This document shows positions 5,627-7,146 of a DNA stretch of 7,146 nucleotides, in pieces. Numbering within the stretch: the stretch's first letter is position 1; each line of letters begins with the position of its first letter. The notes beneath the pieces are model-generated. The model ran no database searches and had not been told where the DNA came from. It worked only from the letters and a program-made list of their open reading frames with translations. Both the position numbers and the translations under genes were made by a program. The DNA comes from Rubrobacter sp. (GTDB lineage Bacteria > Actinomycetota > Rubrobacteria > Rubrobacterales > Rubrobacteraceae): contig JAFAPF010000396.1 of assembly GCA_019247245.1 (NCBI GenBank), forward strand, positions 1 through 7,146, written 5' to 3'.

Positions 5627-5654
5627 TTTGGTGAGTCAAGTATATTATTGCCCT
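5627..5654 (-). repeat. Right terminal inverted repeat
   Basis: These 28 bases are the exact reverse complement of 2544-2571. The repeat lies 13 bases after the long palindrome at 5574-5613 and 118 bases beyond the stop codon of the ribbon-helix-helix gene of the right flank. Confidence 0.92.
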
Positions 5655-5771
5655 TTGTTTTGCCAATAGGCGCACCTGGATAAATGGCAAAGATGCTCTA
5701 CACCTTATCCTCTAGTTTCCTCTACTTGTGTGTGCAGGAACAAACATAATACTTTGCGTCGTGACCCTCTG

Positions 5772-6002
5772 TTACATCCACCCGCGAGCGCTATAAGGCC
5801 GGAGTTGCGCTGAAGAAGAGCCCTCTTTTGCCTCTTTCTTAGCTGGTTTCTTTTGCATAGGAACTCTTATATCCTCATCCACGGCTGCTTGCTTAATAAG
5901 CTGCTCCACGACCGCGTTCTCTGAAAGCTCCCACCGCTCAGATAGGGCTCGTAGCCTGGCCGCTAACTTCTCAGATAGCCGGAACGACCTCACTTGCTTC
6001 AT
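5772..6002 (-). CDS. Ribbon-helix-helix (Arc/CopG-type) DNA-binding protein
   Basis: The 76-aa product begins with the strand and helices of a ribbon-helix-helix fold: VRSFRLSEKLAARLRALSER then LSENAVVEQLIKQAA (residues 4-40). Residues 45-65 are basic and Lys/Ala-rich and probably disordered. Such proteins bind operators as dimers and often serve as antitoxins, plasmid copy or partition regulators, or conjugation accessory factors. The ATG start has a strong GAGGAGG eight bases upstream. It is the last gene of a minus-strand run of three and has no toxin-like gene directly after it; the transposon end lies 118 bases beyond its stop, so a former partner could have been displaced. Confidence 0.78.
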   Translation of the reverse strand: MKQVRSFRLSEKLAARLRALSERWELSENAVVEQLIKQAAVDEDIRVPMQKKPAKKEAKEGSSSAQLRPYSARGWM

Positions 6003-6050
6003 TGCCGCTTCCTCCTCGAATTACGATGTAATAGCCGTATCCGACCGGAC

Positions 6051-6332
6051 TTATGGTAAATACGGTGGTTGCTCTGGGTCGTCGTTCAGATCGTCGAGAG
6101 GCTCTATGTCAGGGTCACTCTGTGCTTCTTCAAGTAACTCACGCGTTTGTTGTAGATGCACCCGGGCCTGCTCTATGTGCTCGAAGGCTTGCCGCCTTAG
6201 GTGGCGGTTGTACTGCAAGAGCTGTTGCGTATCCGCCACATGGGCGCGCAGTTGCTCAGTTTCTTGGCCAACCTCTTCCAGGAGTTTGCGAGAAACGGCG
6301 TCCATGGTCACCCGGCAAACCACCTCCGCCAC
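6051..6332 (-). CDS. Coiled-coil protein of unknown function
   Basis: I do not recognise a family. The 93-aa product is almost all helix from residue 11 to about 71 (VSRKLLEEVGQETEQLRA, then QQLLQYNRHLRRQAFEHIEQ and LQQTRELLEEAQ), with leucines at heptad-like spacing, then an acidic, proline-containing tail (residues 72-93). There is no signal peptide or membrane segment. The start is either GTG at 6332-6330 or ATG at 6305-6303 (residue 10); neither has a well-placed Shine-Dalgarno. It lies 30 bases after the HTH/coiled-coil gene and 48 bases before the ribbon-helix-helix gene on the same strand, so the three are likely one operon. A partner for the coiled coil of the upstream gene is a reasonable guess. 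Confidence 0.65.
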   Translation of the reverse strand: MAEVVCRVTMDAVSRKLLEEVGQETEQLRAHVADTQQLLQYNRHLRRQAFEHIEQARVHLQQTRELLEEAQSDPDIEPLDDLNDDPEQPPYLP

Positions 6333-6362
6333 CAGGATGGCCGCTGCTCATCTGGATGGCCG

Positions 6363-6806
6363 TTAACTACCCTCACCCGTACCCTCGGCGGGCGTCTCAG
6401 GGCGTTCTGAGGGCTCTGCGGGTGTCTCCCTAGCGGGCTCCAGCTCTGGGATGCACTGGGCCATGGCCCTAATGATGGCGTCCTTACGCCTGGCTTCTTC
6501 TTCGCGCATTTCGCGGGTAAGCCTGAGTTCTTCCCTAAGGAACTTCACTTCCGCTTGGAGGGCCTCTACCACTTGGGAGGTTTGGTCGCTGTTAGGTTGC
6601 GTTCGTTCGGCGTTAGGTTGTGTTTGGTCGCTCTCCACTGAGGAAGGGTCGAGTAGGATGTAGACCGTGTTTTCCTCTTTAACATGAGCTAAAGTACCAC
6701 GCCTGATTCGCATCCGTACGGCCTCGGCACTTAGCCCGAGTACGTCGGCAGCCTGGGCAATGGTGTAACGCGTTAGGTTGGCCGTTTGGTCGCTGTTAAT
6801 TTCCAT
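6363..6806 (-). CDS. HTH protein with C-terminal coiled coil and SDQT repeats
   Basis: From the ATG at 6806 the product has 147 aa: a HTH domain RYTIAQAADVLGLSAEAVRM (13-32) continuing to a wing (TVYILLD, 47-53), a polar linker with SDQTQPN-type repeats (59-77), a coiled coil VVEALQAEVKFLREELRLTR and onward (79-117), and a Pro/Glu-rich tail. The layout resembles plasmid or phage proteins in which an HTH binds DNA repeats and a coiled coil oligomerises, as in partition or replication control; no named family is certain. The frame stays open to a TTG at 6887, which would add 27 residues, and there is an internal ATG at 6869. I prefer 6806 because the HTH pattern starts just after it. No strong Shine-Dalgarno marks any of them. 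First gene of the minus-strand trio. Confidence 0.7.
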   Translation of the reverse strand: MEINSDQTANLTRYTIAQAADVLGLSAEAVRMRIRRGTLAHVKEENTVYILLDPSSVESDQTQPNAERTQPNSDQTSQVVEALQAEVKFLREELRLTREMREEEARRKDAIIRAMAQCIPELEPARETPAEPSERPETPAEGTGEGS

Positions 6807-6903
6807 TAGGTCGTAGCCTAGCGCCTCTGTGCCGAGGGTAACAGGGCAATATCCAGCGAAGCGCAACATCTCGTTGAAACGCCCCAATACGCACGCAACG
6901 CGT

Positions 6904-6933
6904 AGTGTATTTGTACATGCACCTTACGGTCAG
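6904..6933 (-). promoter_or_regulatory. Possible promoter of the three-gene minus-strand operon
   Basis: On the minus strand CTGACC is followed after 18 bases by TACACT, each two mismatches from the -35 and -10 consensus. An imperfect palindrome GTGTATTTGTACATGCAC (6905-6922, plus strand) overlaps the -10 and could be an operator for the HTH product. The remainder of 6888-7146 shows no gene I can support. Confidence 0.35.
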
Positions 6934-7146
6934 GCCCTTTTTGGCATGTGTGGGCTAGGACCACCGTGGGTACGGGATGAGACGTTACCGGTTAAGAGTG
7001 CCGGACTTACCTGTCTCGGATTTACCCGCCTATATCTCTACCGGCGCTGTCTCAGCGATCTTCCACTGCCTGGGTCTCCCTTTGCCCTTAGCGCATTGGG
7101 GTTCAGCGGCCCTCCAGAAGCTGTAACCTGGCGCAGCTCCGGTCTA

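Larger units (their letters stand above)
2544..5654 (+). mobile_element. IS1595-family transposon (about 3.1 kb) carrying passenger genes including a Panacea-type module
   Basis: Two perfect 28-bp inverted repeats (2544-2571 and 5627-5654) enclose an IS1595-family transposase and about six small genes of other kinds. The outermost bases read inward as AGGGCAATAATATACTTGAC at both ends. The interior is more AT-rich than both flanks. IS1595-family elements with passenger genes are known, but a plain member is about 0.7-1.1 kb, so roughly 2 kb here is cargo. No matching 8-bp target duplication is visible at the outer ends (left GGAAATAG, right TTGTTTTG), so the insertion may be old, have recombined, or be an assembly of two related ends. 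The boundaries are directly seen; movement as one unit is inference. Confidence 0.82.

Noticed and set aside
2500..5700. CRISPR array or tRNA integration site associated with the element
   Set aside because: No regularly spaced repeats and no cloverleaf-like sequence were seen; the ends are transposon-type inverted repeats.
6053..6663. Plus-strand frames opposite the coiled-coil and HTH genes
   Set aside because: Their Arg/Ser/Cys-rich translations are typical antisense shadows of helical Glu/Leu/Arg-rich proteins.
7038..7146. Minus-strand frame of about 35 codons open to the right edge, ending in a basic RSLRQRRR tail
   Set aside because: It could be the 3' end of a gene entering from the right, but it is too short and without a motif to support a call.

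Overview
The window looks like an accessory region of a bacterial genome, most likely an actinobacterium. The clue is an error-prone DnaE2-type polymerase whose PHP domain reads TDRD where most relatives have TDH, next to a DUF6504-type protein; I know this combination best from Rubrobacter-like and other actinobacterial mutasome loci. The organism call is inference. The flanks are visibly GC-rich, while the central 3.1 kb is more AT-rich and has different codon use, which suggests recent arrival.

Layout. (1) 1-2513, minus strand: a small DUF6504-like gene whose end overlaps the start of a dnaE2-like translesion polymerase gene. The polymerase gene runs off the left edge and carries one frameshift near 1868-1879. 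(2) 2544-5654: a mobile element bounded by perfect 28-bp terminal inverted repeats. It encodes an IS1595-family (ISXO2-like) transposase and a set of passenger genes. The passengers are a Panacea/DUF4065 antitoxin-type gene, a small gene whose C-terminus resembles RelE/ParE-fold toxins, a 50-aa protein with a perfect Shine-Dalgarno, two very small basic proteins on the opposite strand, and an excisionase-like helix-turn-helix protein. The plus and minus passenger operons converge on a strong hairpin at 4838-4863. (3) 5772-6806, minus strand: a probable three-gene operon made of an HTH plus coiled-coil protein, a coiled-coil protein and a ribbon-helix-helix protein. It resembles plasmid, phage or integrative-element maintenance genes. 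(4) 6888-7146 has no gene I can support; it probably holds the operon promoter.

How the parts fit. The polymerase pair would serve SOS-type mutagenic repair, but the usual ImuB/Y-family partner is not in the window. The transposon appears to carry a Panacea toxin-antitoxin module as cargo, which could make loss of the element costly for the host. Several passenger genes have odd starts: an ATA start after a perfect Shine-Dalgarno, a toxin frame that begins at GTA/ATC, and a transposase that appears to be made from a leaderless mRNA. These suggest weak, regulated or decaying expression. No rRNA, tRNA or CRISPR array was seen.
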